Part shown: one piece after another, positions 7,706-17,371 of the stretch | Layout: each line of letters opens with the position of its first letter | How positions within the stretch are numbered: the first letter of the stretch is position 1 | Source of the DNA: Clostridiaceae bacterium | GTDB taxonomy: Bacteria; Bacillota; Clostridia; Oscillospirales; Acutalibacteraceae | Length of the DNA stretch: 35,481 bases | Direction: 5' to 3' | Assembly: GCA_904501705.1 (NCBI GenBank) | Contig: CAJGCA010000009.1 | Location: 1-35,481, forward strand | Notes under the pieces: model-generated | Told to the model about the DNA's origin: nothing | Seen by the model: only the letters and a program-made list of their open reading frames with translations | Databases searched by the model: none | Position numbers and translations under genes: made by a program

Positions 7706-8615
7706 TCTACATTGTGATACCCTTGGACGCGGATGCGATGAGCGTTGTTCGATCGAGAAAAATGACGGCGCGGTTGATCTTTGCCGCGGGCGCGTTTTTG
7801 CTCCATGGGTACAAGCGTTCGCGGCGTTCATTTCCGATGGTCTCGATGGCAAGGATGCCGAGAGACGCTGCATTTCCTTGCTGGATGCGGCAGAGCTATG
7901 GGAGCGTGAACGACCGGAGGATTTTTGCATCGTGCGCGAGCGCGGTGATTTAACGGATAACCGTTTTGTCTGCCACGCACTGCTCACGGGAGAAAATATC
8001 GGCGCAATCGGCGACATTTCCTGCCTTAATCGACTACATGCTCGTCACGTGCGTGCGGCGACGCTGACCTGGAACGGGGATAACCCGTGGGGCTGCGGCA
8101 GCTTCGGGAGTGATAACGGCCTGACCGCACTTGGTTTTCGCGCGATCGAGCGAATGCAGGCGCTCGGTATCACGGTCGATGTGTCGCATTTGAATGAGCG
8201 TGGCTTTTGGGGCGTCGCCCGACGGATGAAGCGCCCTTTTATCGCGACCCACTCCTGCTCCGCTGCGGTAACGCTGCACCCGCGCAATCTCACCGACGAT
8301 CAGTTTCGCGCCATACGCGACAGCGGCGGTATCGTGGGGATCAATCTGTATCACGCGCATCTCGGCATCCCGTTTGATGGGGATTACCTTGATGCTTTTC
8401 ACCGTCATTTGACGCACTTCTTGTCGCTCGACGGTGAGGATACCGTGTGTATCGGCACGGATCTCGACGGAATGGAACTGCCGCCGTCATTTGATGGGAT
8501 AAGCTTTCTTGGCCGTCTGTATACGAATTTGCAATCCCGCGGCTTGGATGCCGCTTTGTTAGATAAAGTCTTTTATACCAATGCGTATCGCTTTTTTTCT
8601 GAGGCGATCGCATAA
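7668..8615 (+). CDS. Membrane dipeptidase family (peptidase M19) enzyme
   Basis: About 315 residues of the M19/renal dipeptidase amidohydrolase fold, zinc enzymes that cleave dipeptides. Visible metal-site motifs: DLHCDT (HxD), a Glu in LLTGENIGAIGD, VDVSHL, FIATHSC and CIGTDLDGME (family GsDfDG). The natural family N-terminus, (M)RLFDLHCDT, begins here at an ATA codon (7692) placed eight bases after GAGGCGGG. Canonical alternatives are ATG 7668, ATG 7674 and GTG 7683, none with a clear ribosome binding site. The coordinate given is the longest ATG start and is uncertain. It overlaps yraN by 38 bases on this reading. Confidence 0.82.
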   Translation: MLMRRVICIRLFDLHCDTLGRGCDERCSIEKNDGAVDLCRGRVFAPWVQAFAAFISDGLDGKDAERRCISLLDAAELWERERPEDFCIVRERGDLTDNRFVCHALLTGENIGAIGDISCLNRLHARHVRAATLTWNGDNPWGCGSFGSDNGLTALGFRAIERMQALGITVDVSHLNERGFWGVARRMKRPFIATHSCSAAVTLHPRNLTDDQFRAIRDSGGIVGINLYHAHLGIPFDGDYLDAFHRHLTHFLSLDGEDTVCIGTDLDGMELPPSFDGISFLGRLYTNLQSRGLDAALLDKVFYTNAYRFFSEAIA

Positions 8616-8642
8616 GGAATTTCATCCGAAAGGAAGAGCATT

Positions 8643-10139
8643 ATGCACTACACCAGTACGAGAAATAATACGATCCGCGTGACCGCCGCCCGGGCGATCG
8701 CGCAGGGTATTTCCAAAGAAGGGGGCTTGTTCGTTCCCAGTGAGCTGCCGAAGCTCACCGAGGGGGACTTTGTTGCGCTGCAGGGAATGAGCTATCCTGA
8801 GCGGGCAACAGCTGTGCTGTCTCGCTTTCTGAATGATTTCACCACCACCGAGGTTCAGAAATGCACGACTGCGGCCTACGGTGCGCAGTTTGATGCCGCT
8901 GCTGTCGCGCCGCTCAACGCCATTGACGGCGAGCATAACGTGCTCGAATTGTGGCACGGTCCGACCTGCGCGTTTAAGGATATGGCGCTGCAGATCCTGC
9001 CGCATCTGATGCGCGTGTCGACAGGCAAGACCGCGCCCGGTGAGGAGACGGTCATCCTCGTCGCGACCTCGGGCGACACCGGCAAAGCGGCTCTGGAGGG
9101 TTTTAAGGATGCCGCCGGTACGCGGATTCTCGTGTTTTATCCCGCGGACGGTGTCAGCGAGATGCAGCGTCTACAGATGATCACTCAGGAAGGCGGAAAC
9201 GTTGGCGTTTGCGCCATCCGCGGCAACTTTGACGATGCTCAGACGGGCGTTAAGACGCTGTTCACCGATCCTGCGATGCAGTCGATGCTGAGAGAGGGGG
9301 GTATGCGCTTCTCGAGCGCCAACTCTATCAACTGGGGTCGTCTTGTGCCGCAGATCGTGTATTATATTTCCGCTTACTGCGATATGCTCGCACAGGGTAA
9401 GGTCGCGATGGGTGAGCCGATCAACGTGGTGGTGCCGACAGGTAACTTCGGTAACATCCTCGCTGCATATTATGCGCGCGAGATGGGCACCCCGATCGCG
9501 AAGCTCATCTGTGCATCCAACCGCAACCGCGTGCTGACCGATTTCTTCGAGAGCGGCACCTATAATACTGCTCGCCCGTTCTACACCACGACCTCGCCGT
9601 CGATGGATATTCTGGTGTCTTCGAATCTTGAGCGTCTGCTGTACCACCTCGCAGGTGAGGACAGTGCGCAGATCGCTGAGATGATGGCGAGCCTGCGTGA
9701 CAATAAGCAGTATACTGTTCCTGCGCCGGTGAAAGAGCAGATGGACGCGCTGTTTGCCGCGGGCTGTGCCTCGGATGACGAGGTTGCCGCGACCATCAAG
9801 ACGGTTTATGATAAGACGGGTTATCTGCTTGATACGCACACGGCGGTCGCGTTCCACGTCTACGATGCCTATCGCGCGGCAAGCGGAGATGCCACACCGA
9901 CTGTGATCGCATCCACCGCAAACCCCTATAAGTTCACCTCCGCAATTCTCGAAGCGCTCGGCAAGGATGCCGACGGCGACCCGTTCAGCTTGCAGGCGGC
10001 TTTGCACGACGCGACGGGTGAACCTGTCCCTGCGCCGCTGGCGAATCTTGGTGACAAGGTGGTTCGCTTTACGGATGTTTGCGACGGCGATACCGACACT
10101 ATGCGACAAACTGTGTGCGGAATGTTAAATCTGGGATAA
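8643..10139 (+). CDS. thrC: Threonine synthase
   Basis: A 498-residue PLP enzyme converting O-phosphohomoserine to threonine. The cofactor lysine is K112 in GPTCAFKDMALQ, and the phosphate-cup and cofactor loops are VATSGDTGKAA and VPTGNFGNILAAYYA. The N-terminal YTSTRNNTIRVTAARAIAQGISKEGGLFVP is typical of the long fungal/proteobacterial-like ThrC class (about 490-500 residues) rather than the ~350-residue Bacillus type. The ATG follows AAAGGAAGAG. It stands without other threonine genes, between a dipeptidase and a metallophosphoesterase. Confidence 0.95.
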   Translation: MHYTSTRNNTIRVTAARAIAQGISKEGGLFVPSELPKLTEGDFVALQGMSYPERATAVLSRFLNDFTTTEVQKCTTAAYGAQFDAAAVAPLNAIDGEHNVLELWHGPTCAFKDMALQILPHLMRVSTGKTAPGEETVILVATSGDTGKAALEGFKDAAGTRILVFYPADGVSEMQRLQMITQEGGNVGVCAIRGNFDDAQTGVKTLFTDPAMQSMLREGGMRFSSANSINWGRLVPQIVYYISAYCDMLAQGKVAMGEPINVVVPTGNFGNILAAYYAREMGTPIAKLICASNRNRVLTDFFESGTYNTARPFYTTTSPSMDILVSSNLERLLYHLAGEDSAQIAEMMASLRDNKQYTVPAPVKEQMDALFAAGCASDDEVAATIKTVYDKTGYLLDTHTAVAFHVYDAYRAASGDATPTVIASTANPYKFTSAILEALGKDADGDPFSLQAALHDATGEPVPAPLANLGDKVVRFTDVCDGDTDTMRQTVCGMLNLG

Positions 10140-10151
10140 GGAGAATACGCT

Positions 10152-10853
10152 ATGGCGTTATTTGCCATCGGTGACACTCATCTGTCACTGGGCACGGATA
10201 AGCCGATGACCGTTTTTGCGGGTTGGGATAACTACGTTGAGCGGTTGGAAGAAAACTGGCGGCGGTTGGTATCGGAGGACGACACGGTCGTCATTTCGGG
10301 GGATATTTCCTGGGGAATGTCGCTCGAGCAAGCGAAGCCCGATTTTGCCTTCCTGCATAGCCTCCCAGGCCGAAAACTGCTGTTCAAGGGTAACCACGAC
10401 TATTGGTGGACGACTCGCCGTAAAATGGACACCTTTTTTGAGGAGAGCGGTTTTACCTCTCTGCGTATCGTGCACAACGATGCGGTCGCGGTGGACGGCT
10501 GTATGGCGGTTTGCGGTAGTCGCGGTTGGTTTAACGAGGATGGTGAAGAAGCGGATCACACCGTTCTGCTGCGCGAGGCGGGTCGTTTGCGCGCATCCAT
10601 CACCGCCGCGAAACAAACAGGACTGGAGCCTGTGGTATTTCTGCATTATCCGCCGCTCTTTGGCGGTCAGCGGTGTGAGGAGATCCTGCAGGTGCTGCAG
10701 GAGGAGTCGATTGCTCGCTGCTATTACGGTCACGTGCACAGCGCGGGTATCCGTATGGCGTTCAATGGCACCGAAAACGGCACCGAATATCGCCTCATTT
10801 CCGCGGATGCATTGGGGTTTTGCCCAATACTGATTCGACCGACGGACAAATAA
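10152..10853 (+). CDS. Calcineurin-like metallophosphoesterase
   Basis: A 233-residue two-metal phosphoesterase. The five blocks are present in order: AIGDTHL (GDxH), VISGDISWG (GD), FKGNHDYWW (GNHD), a single His in FLHYPPL and YYGHVHSAG (GHxH). The substrate may be a nucleotide or a phosphoprotein; nothing in the sequence decides this. The ATG lies 12 bases after the thrC stop behind AAGGAGAA, so it is co-transcribed with thrC. The family is common and poorly characterised in Clostridia. Confidence 0.88.
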   Translation: MALFAIGDTHLSLGTDKPMTVFAGWDNYVERLEENWRRLVSEDDTVVISGDISWGMSLEQAKPDFAFLHSLPGRKLLFKGNHDYWWTTRRKMDTFFEESGFTSLRIVHNDAVAVDGCMAVCGSRGWFNEDGEEADHTVLLREAGRLRASITAAKQTGLEPVVFLHYPPLFGGQRCEEILQVLQEESIARCYYGHVHSAGIRMAFNGTENGTEYRLISADALGFCPILIRPTDK

Positions 10854-10884
10854 TCGGCAAAGTGGAAAAATTTTATAAAAAGGC

Positions 10885-10913
10885 TAGTCAAACAGAAAGT
10901 TATATGTTATAAT
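10885..10913 (+). promoter_or_regulatory. Promoter of the tig-clp-lon cluster
   Basis: -35 TAGTCA (10885-10890, 4 of 6 consensus), 17-base spacer, perfect -10 TATAAT (10908-10913). Transcription would start near 10920, about 52 bases before the tig ATG. Confidence 0.65.
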
Positions 10914-10922
10914 AGAGCGCAA

Positions 10923-10956
10923 TTGTGAAAATCACAAAAAGTTTTGGCAACAAAAC
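10923..10956 (+). promoter_or_regulatory. Two adjacent hairpins in the tig leader
   Basis: TTGTGA (10923-10928) and TCACAA (10932-10937) form a perfect six-base inverted repeat around AAA. GTTTTG (10941-10946) and CAAAAC (10951-10956) form a second perfect helix closed by a GCAA tetraloop. The ribosome binding site AGGAGG begins immediately after. The first could be a DNA operator near the transcription start; the second looks like an RNA helix. Confidence 0.5.
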
Positions 10957-10971
10957 AGGAGGAATGAAGTC

Positions 10972-12258
10972 ATGAGTCTGAAAAATGCTACCAAGCTGGA
11001 AAACAACCGCGTAGAGCTCGAGATCGAGGTCGACGCCGCTACCTTCGAGGCCGCTGTTAACGCCGCCTACAAGAAGGATGTCAAGAGAATGGCCGTCCCC
11101 GGCTTCCGTAAGGGTAAGGCTCCCCGCGCCCTCATCGAGAAGACCTACGGCAGCGGTATTTTCTACGAGAGCGCGATGAATGATGTGTATCCCGCTGCTC
11201 TGGACGAGGCGATCAAGGCTTCCGACTACGAGTACGTGGAAGATAAGATCGATCTGGACGTCGTGTCCGTCGGCCCCGAGGGTCTGGTGTTCAAGGCGAC
11301 CATCACCGTAAAGCCCGAGGTTACTCTGCGCGGCTATAAGAGCCTCAAGGCGACCAAGAAGGTCGAGGCCGTTTCCGACGAGGACGTCGAGGATGAGCTT
11401 AAGAAGCTGCAGGAGCGCAATGCTCGTATGGTGTCGGTTGAGGATCGTGCTGCTGAGATGGGCGACACCGTCACCTTCGATTTCGAGGGTTTCCAGGACG
11501 GCGTAGCATTTGAGGGCGGCAAGGGCGAGAACCACGCGCTGGTGCTCGGCTCCGGTCAGTTTATCCCCGGCTTTGAGGAGCAGCTCGTCGGCGCCGCTGT
11601 GGATGCGGATGTCGAGGTCAACGTGACCTTCCCTGAGGAGTACCACGCTGCTGAGCTCGCGGGCAAGCCCGCGGTCTTCAAGTGCAAGGTGCACAAGATC
11701 GAGAAGAAGGAGCTGCCCGAGATCGACGACGAGCTGATCAAGGATTGCAGTGACTTTGAGACTGTTGACGAGTTCAAGGCGGACGCGAAGAAGCGTCTCG
11801 AGGAGCAGCGTGAGAACGCGGCTCAGGCTGATGTTGACGAGAAACTGGTTGAGGGTCTGCTTAAGTGCATGAAGGCGGACATCCCCGAGGCGATGTATGA
11901 GCGCGCCATCGACGACCGCATTCAGGATTTCGCCTACCGTCTGCAGTCGCAGGGCTTGAGCTTGGAGCTGTACCTGCAGTACACCGGTATGGATGAGAAG
12001 GCGTTCCGCGACAGCTTCCGCGAGCAGGCCGAGAAGCAGGTCAAGGTGCGTTTGACCCTCGAGGCTATTGCCAAGAAGGAGAAGATCAAGCCCTCTGACG
12101 AGGAGCTCGAGGCTGAGTACGCCAAGTTTGCCGAGCAGTACGGCATGGAGGTCGACAAGGTGAAAGCCGCGATCCCCGCGACTGCTTTGGTGGAGGATCT
12201 CTCCGTCAGCAAGGCGATGGATTTCGTCAAGGAGCACGCGACCATCACCGAAGAATAA
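10972..12258 (+). CDS. tig: Trigger factor (ribosome-associated chaperone)
   Basis: A 428-residue trigger factor, a chaperone and prolyl isomerase that meets nascent chains at the ribosome exit. The N-terminal ribosome-binding domain carries the signature loop GFRKGK (44-49) before APRALIEKTYG. The central FKBP-type isomerase domain runs about residues 155-240 (GDTVTFDFEGFQDGVAFEGG, then FIPGFEEQLVGA). The C-terminal ~180 residues are the long helical arm domain. The ATG follows AGGAGGAATGAAGTC. It heads the classic tig-clpP-clpX-lon proteostasis cluster. Length is normal for the family. Confidence 0.96.
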   Translation: MSLKNATKLENNRVELEIEVDAATFEAAVNAAYKKDVKRMAVPGFRKGKAPRALIEKTYGSGIFYESAMNDVYPAALDEAIKASDYEYVEDKIDLDVVSVGPEGLVFKATITVKPEVTLRGYKSLKATKKVEAVSDEDVEDELKKLQERNARMVSVEDRAAEMGDTVTFDFEGFQDGVAFEGGKGENHALVLGSGQFIPGFEEQLVGAAVDADVEVNVTFPEEYHAAELAGKPAVFKCKVHKIEKKELPEIDDELIKDCSDFETVDEFKADAKKRLEEQRENAAQADVDEKLVEGLLKCMKADIPEAMYERAIDDRIQDFAYRLQSQGLSLELYLQYTGMDEKAFRDSFREQAEKQVKVRLTLEAIAKKEKIKPSDEELEAEYAKFAEQYGMEVDKVKAAIPATALVEDLSVSKAMDFVKEHATITEE

Positions 12259-12280
12259 TTTCCGTTTCGGTTTAGAGCCG

Positions 12281-12314
12281 AATTTCCCTGCCCATACTAT
12301 GTGGCAGGGAAATT
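12281..12314 (+). terminator. Strong stem-loop between tig and clpP (attenuator or weak terminator)
   Basis: AATTTCCCTGCC (12281-12292) pairs perfectly with GGCAGGGAAATT (12303-12314) over a ten-base loop. The following sequence is only moderately T-rich (TGCCTATTTACT), so it may act as a partial terminator or an RNA-processing/stability element between two genes needed in different amounts. A smaller helix TTCGG/CCGAA (12266-12270 with 12278-12282) overlaps its 5' side. Confidence 0.6.
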
Positions 12315-12360
12315 TGCCTATTTACTAACAAATTACCGATCATCAAGGAGGGCGTTTGAT

Positions 12361-12945
12361 ATGAGCTTTATCCCGTATGTCGTTGAACAGACCAGCCGCG
12401 GTGAGCGCAGTTACGACATTTTCTCGCGTTTGCTCAATGACCGCATTATTATGCTGTCGGATGAGGTCAACGACACGACCGCGTCACTGATCACAGCACA
12501 GCTGTTATATCTCGAGGGGCAGGATCCCGATAAGGATATCCATCTGTATATCAACAGCCCCGGCGGCTCGATCTCGGCCGGTATGATGATCTACGACACG
12601 ATGCAGTATATTAAGTGCGATGTGTCCACCATCTGCGTCGGTCTCGCCGCGAGTATGGGTAGCTTCCTGCTCGCCGCCGGCGCGAAGGGCAAGCGTTTTG
12701 CACTGCCCAACAGCGAGATTATGATCCATCAGCCGCTCGGCGGTGCGAAGGGTCAGGCGTCGGATATCAAGATCCAGGCGGATCACATTCTGTATATCCG
12801 CGGCCGTATGAACCGTATGCTGTCCGAGATGACGGGTCAGCCCATCGAGGTCATTGAGCGCGACACCGATCGCGACAATTGGATGACCGCTGACGACGCC
12901 GTGCGATACGGCATCGTGGACAAAGTGGTGGAGAAGCGCGGCTAA
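12361..12945 (+). CDS. clpP: ATP-dependent Clp protease proteolytic subunit
   Basis: A 194-residue ClpP serine protease, which forms a tetradecameric chamber fed by ClpX. The catalytic triad is S98 (GLAASMGSFLLAAG), H123 (MIHQPLGG) and D172 (in RDNWM). The ATG at 12361 follows AAGGAGGGCG; an in-frame start near 12301 lies inside the upstream stem-loop and is rejected. The N-terminal loop region SFIPYVVEQTSRGERSYDI is typical of mature-form ClpP, with almost no propeptide. clpX follows 39 bases downstream. Confidence 0.97.
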   Translation: MSFIPYVVEQTSRGERSYDIFSRLLNDRIIMLSDEVNDTTASLITAQLLYLEGQDPDKDIHLYINSPGGSISAGMMIYDTMQYIKCDVSTICVGLAASMGSFLLAAGAKGKRFALPNSEIMIHQPLGGAKGQASDIKIQADHILYIRGRMNRMLSEMTGQPIEVIERDTDRDNWMTADDAVRYGIVDKVVEKRG

Positions 12946-12984
12946 TGTCGTGCCACACCATGAAGAAAGTGAGGAGATCTGCCG

Positions 12985-14301
<1,317 letters not shown>

Positions 14302-14316
14302 CGCCAATATACTCTC

Positions 14317-14347
14317 ATCGGTCGGTGCCGCGTGCGGACCGACCGAT
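14317..14347 (+). terminator. Stem-loop between clpX and lon, terminator-like
   Basis: ATCGGTCGGT (14317-14326) pairs perfectly with ACCGACCGAT (14338-14347). The loop can pair further (CCG with CGG). The tail TTCCCTTTTG is a modest T-tract. The lon ribosome binding site begins only 14 bases later, so read-through must be substantial if no promoter lies between. Confidence 0.65.
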
Positions 14348-14374
14348 TTCCCTTTTGATAAGAGGTGAACCTAG

Positions 14375-16714
14375 TTGATTGAAGAAAAACAGTTTGTGAC
14401 CCTGCCGATGCTGGTGTTACGTGGACTCGTGTGCTTTCCCGAGACGGTGATGCACTTTGACGTCGGTCGGCTCAAATCCGTTGCCGCGCTTAACGCCGCG
14501 ATGAAGAAGGACCAAACCGTCTTTTTGGTCACGCAAAAGGACGTTGCCGAGGACGACCCCTCGCCGAGCGGGTTATACCGTATGGGCGTGGTGGCAAAGG
14601 TCAAGCAGATCTTAAAGCTCCCGCACGACAACTTTCGTGTTGTCGTCGAGGGCGAATATCGCGCGAGCATCGCGGAGATCGTCCAACAGGAGCCGCATTA
14701 TATCGCGGTGGTTGAGGAGCGGTATGACCGTCCCATCACCAATTTTTTGATGGCGGAGGCGCTGGTTCGCCAGTGTCGCGACGTGTTCGAGGAATACGTC
14801 GAGCTTGTACCGAAGATGGCGCCCGACGTGCTGATGACCGTTGTGACAGAGGATCGTCCGGGGCATCTCGCAGACTATATTGCGAGCAATCTCGGTATGC
14901 CGTATGAGGAGAAACAGCGTATCCTAAACCTGCTGTCGGTGAACAACCGCGTGGAAACCTTGCTTCGCATCGTACATAAGGAGTGCCAGGTGTTGCAGCT
15001 CGAAAAGAAGATCGAGGACAAGGTTCAGCAGCAGATGGACGATAATCAGCGGGATTACTATCTACGTGAGCAGATCCGTGCAATCTCGGAGGAGCTCGGC
15101 GAAGAGGATAACCCCGTCGAGGAATCCGCGGAATACATCGCCCGCGTTGAGAAGCTCGGTCTGCCCGAGAAGATCAGCGAGCCGCTCATTAAGGAGTGCC
15201 GCAAGCTCGGGAAAATGCCGCCCGGTTCGCACGAGGCGACGGTGGTGCGCGGGTATCTCGATACCTGCCTGTCTCTGCCGTGGAACGATACGACCGAGGA
15301 CAACCTCGATCTGAAACACGCCCGCCGTATCCTTGATCGCGACCATACGGGGTTAGATAAGGTTAAGGATCGCATCATCGAGGCGTTGGCCGTGCGACAG
15401 CTCTCGGACGAGATGAAGGGCCAGGTGCTTTGCCTCGTCGGCCCGCCCGGCGTCGGTAAGACATCGATCGCGCGCTCGATCGCGGAGGCGATGGGACGCC
15501 GTTACGTGCGTGTGTCGCTCGGCGGCGTGCGGGATGAATCCGAGATCCGCGGTCATCGCCGCACCTATATCGGCGCGATGCCCGGACGCATTATCTCAGC
15601 AATCAAGCAAGCCGAAACCAAAAATCCGCTCATTCTGCTCGATGAGATCGACAAGATGGGCAATGATTTCCGCGGTGACCCCGCGTCGGCGATGCTGGAG
15701 GTGCTGGACACCGAGCAGAACAGTGCCTTCCGCGATCATTACCTTGATCTGCCGTTTGATCTGTCGGAGGTGCTGTTCGTGATGACTGCGAACGATGCGT
15801 CCGCGATCCCGTCGGCACTGTATGATCGTATGGAGATCATCAACCTGCCGAGCTATACCGCGCAAGAGAAGAAACGCATCGCCAAGCGCCACCTGCTGAA
15901 AAAGCAGATGAAGAAGCACGGCTTGGAGGCGAAACAGCTACGCGTAACCGACGCGGCGATCGACCGCATTATCGAGGGCTACACCGCTGAAGCGGGTGTA
16001 CGTAATCTTGAGCGCGTGTTGGCGACGCTGTGCCGCAAGACCGCGACCAAGGTGGTCGAGGGCAGCGGCGAGAGCGTGTCGGTCACACCGGCCAATCTCG
16101 AGGAATATCTCGGTCCTGTCAAATATAAGGAAGACACCAAATCTCGCCGCAACGAGATCGGCGTTGTCAACGGTCTGGCGTGGACGGCGGTCGGCGGTGC
16201 GACGATGCCCGTTGAGGTAGCGATCCTCGACGGCAATGGTAAGGTGGAGATCACCGGTAACCTCGGCGATGTGATGAAGGAGTCCGCTAAGATCGCGGTC
16301 AGCTACGTGCGCACCCGCGCGCGTGACTGGCATATCCCGGAGGATTTCTATAAGACGAAGGATATTCACATCCACGTGCCGGAGGGGGCGGTGCCGAAGG
16401 ACGGCCCGTCCGCGGGCGTGACCATGGCGACGGCGATCGTGTCGGCGCTGACGGGCATCCCTGTGAAAAAGAACGTCGCGATGACGGGGGAGATCTCTCT
16501 GCGCGGTCGAGTGATGCCGATCGGCGGCTTGCGCGAGAAGACGATGGCGGCGTTTACACACCATATGGACACCGTCATTATCCCCGAGGATAACGCGTCG
16601 GATCTCAATGAGATCGATCCCGCTGTGCGCGAAAAGACGCACTTTATCACGGCACGCAGTCTGGATACGGTCATCGGCAACGCGCTGGTGTCCGATCCGT
16701 CTACAGCGAACTAA
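14375..16714 (+). CDS. lon: ATP-dependent protease Lon
   Basis: A 779-residue LonA protease. It has the N-terminal substrate-binding domain (residues 8-200), a coiled-coil linker, the AAA+ module with Walker A GPPGVGKT (356-363) and Walker B ILLDEID, and the C-terminal protease with the Ser/Lys dyad S679 (PKDGPSAG) and K722 (GGLREKTMA). The start is the TTG at 14375 behind AGAGGTGAA; no closer ATG gives a better N-terminus. Length is normal. It degrades misfolded and regulatory proteins in the cytosol. Its place next to clpX and engB follows the Bacillus order. Confidence 0.96.
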   Translation: MIEEKQFVTLPMLVLRGLVCFPETVMHFDVGRLKSVAALNAAMKKDQTVFLVTQKDVAEDDPSPSGLYRMGVVAKVKQILKLPHDNFRVVVEGEYRASIAEIVQQEPHYIAVVEERYDRPITNFLMAEALVRQCRDVFEEYVELVPKMAPDVLMTVVTEDRPGHLADYIASNLGMPYEEKQRILNLLSVNNRVETLLRIVHKECQVLQLEKKIEDKVQQQMDDNQRDYYLREQIRAISEELGEEDNPVEESAEYIARVEKLGLPEKISEPLIKECRKLGKMPPGSHEATVVRGYLDTCLSLPWNDTTEDNLDLKHARRILDRDHTGLDKVKDRIIEALAVRQLSDEMKGQVLCLVGPPGVGKTSIARSIAEAMGRRYVRVSLGGVRDESEIRGHRRTYIGAMPGRIISAIKQAETKNPLILLDEIDKMGNDFRGDPASAMLEVLDTEQNSAFRDHYLDLPFDLSEVLFVMTANDASAIPSALYDRMEIINLPSYTAQEKKRIAKRHLLKKQMKKHGLEAKQLRVTDAAIDRIIEGYTAEAGVRNLERVLATLCRKTATKVVEGSGESVSVTPANLEEYLGPVKYKEDTKSRRNEIGVVNGLAWTAVGGATMPVEVAILDGNGKVEITGNLGDVMKESAKIAVSYVRTRARDWHIPEDFYKTKDIHIHVPEGAVPKDGPSAGVTMATAIVSALTGIPVKKNVAMTGEISLRGRVMPIGGLREKTMAAFTHHMDTVIIPEDNASDLNEIDPAVREKTHFITARSLDTVIGNALVSDPSTAN

Positions 16715-16731
16715 AAGGGGGGGAGAAGCGT

Positions 16732-17316
16732 ATGCGTTGGGAAAATGCCACCTTTGAGTCGGCGGCGGGTCTGTCCTCGCAGTTGCCGAGTAGCTCTATG
16801 CCCGAGATCGTGTTCTCGGGTCGCTCGAACGTTGGCAAATCCTCGCTCATCAACCGTCTGACGGGGCGCAAATCCCTCGCGCGTACCAGTGCAACCCCCG
16901 GTAAGACGGCGACGATCAACTTTTATCGCCTTGACGGTGCGCGGTTGGTTGACCTGCCCGGCTACGGCTACGCGCGGGTGTCCGACAGCGAACGTCGGCG
17001 GTGGTCGGAGCTGATCGAGGGCTATTTTAACGACGAGCGGGACATGCGTTTGGTCGTGCAGCTGCTCGATATCCGTCACACACCGAGCAAGGATGATTTC
17101 CAGATGCTCGAGTATATGGTTGAGCGGGAGATCCCCTTTATCGCCGTATTAACGAAAGCGGATAAGCTCAATAAGACTGAACGGGCACAGCGCCTTGCCG
17201 CTTTTGAGCAGGAACTGGCGGATTATGAGGGTATCTTCACACTGCCTTTTTCCTCATCTAACGGCGAGGGTGCAGACGAGCTACGTGATATCCTGTTAGA
17301 AGCCATAGAAGATTAA
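16732..17316 (+). CDS. engB: Ribosome biogenesis GTP-binding protein EngB/YsxC
   Basis: A 194-residue TrmE-Era-EngA-EngB class GTPase needed for 50S assembly. G1 is GRSNVGKSS (30-38), G2 includes the conserved TPGKT, G3 is DLPGYGYA (74-81), G4 TKAD and G5 FSSSNGEGADEL. The ATG follows a G-rich ribosome binding site (GGGGGGGAGAAG) 18 bases after lon, so it is co-transcribed with lon. A strong terminator follows. Family length and motif spacing are normal. Confidence 0.95.
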   Translation: MRWENATFESAAGLSSQLPSSSMPEIVFSGRSNVGKSSLINRLTGRKSLARTSATPGKTATINFYRLDGARLVDLPGYGYARVSDSERRRWSELIEGYFNDERDMRLVVQLLDIRHTPSKDDFQMLEYMVEREIPFIAVLTKADKLNKTERAQRLAAFEQELADYEGIFTLPFSSSNGEGADELRDILLEAIED

Positions 17317-17353
17317 AAAAGAGCCTACCGACAGTTGTCGGTAGGCTCTTTTT
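17315..17353. terminator. Bidirectional terminator between engB and argS
   Basis: GAGCCTACCGAC (17321-17332) pairs with GTCGGTAGGCTC (17337-17348) around AGTT. It is flanked by A5-6 on the left and T5 on the right, so it ends transcription of engB (+) and of argS (-) alike. Confidence 0.93.
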
Positions 17354-17371
17354 CTGTTAAGTCATTTCCCT

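Noticed and set aside
10923..10937. TTGTGA-N3-TCACAA as a CRP site
   Set aside because: The half-site spacing of three bases is not the six of a CRP site, and CRP-type control of tig is unexpected here; kept only as an unassigned inverted repeat.
10900..12237. A 445-codon minus-strand open frame rich in leucine
   Set aside because: Mirror of the acidic, Lys/Glu-rich trigger factor; leucine richness comes from antisense GAG/AAG codons.
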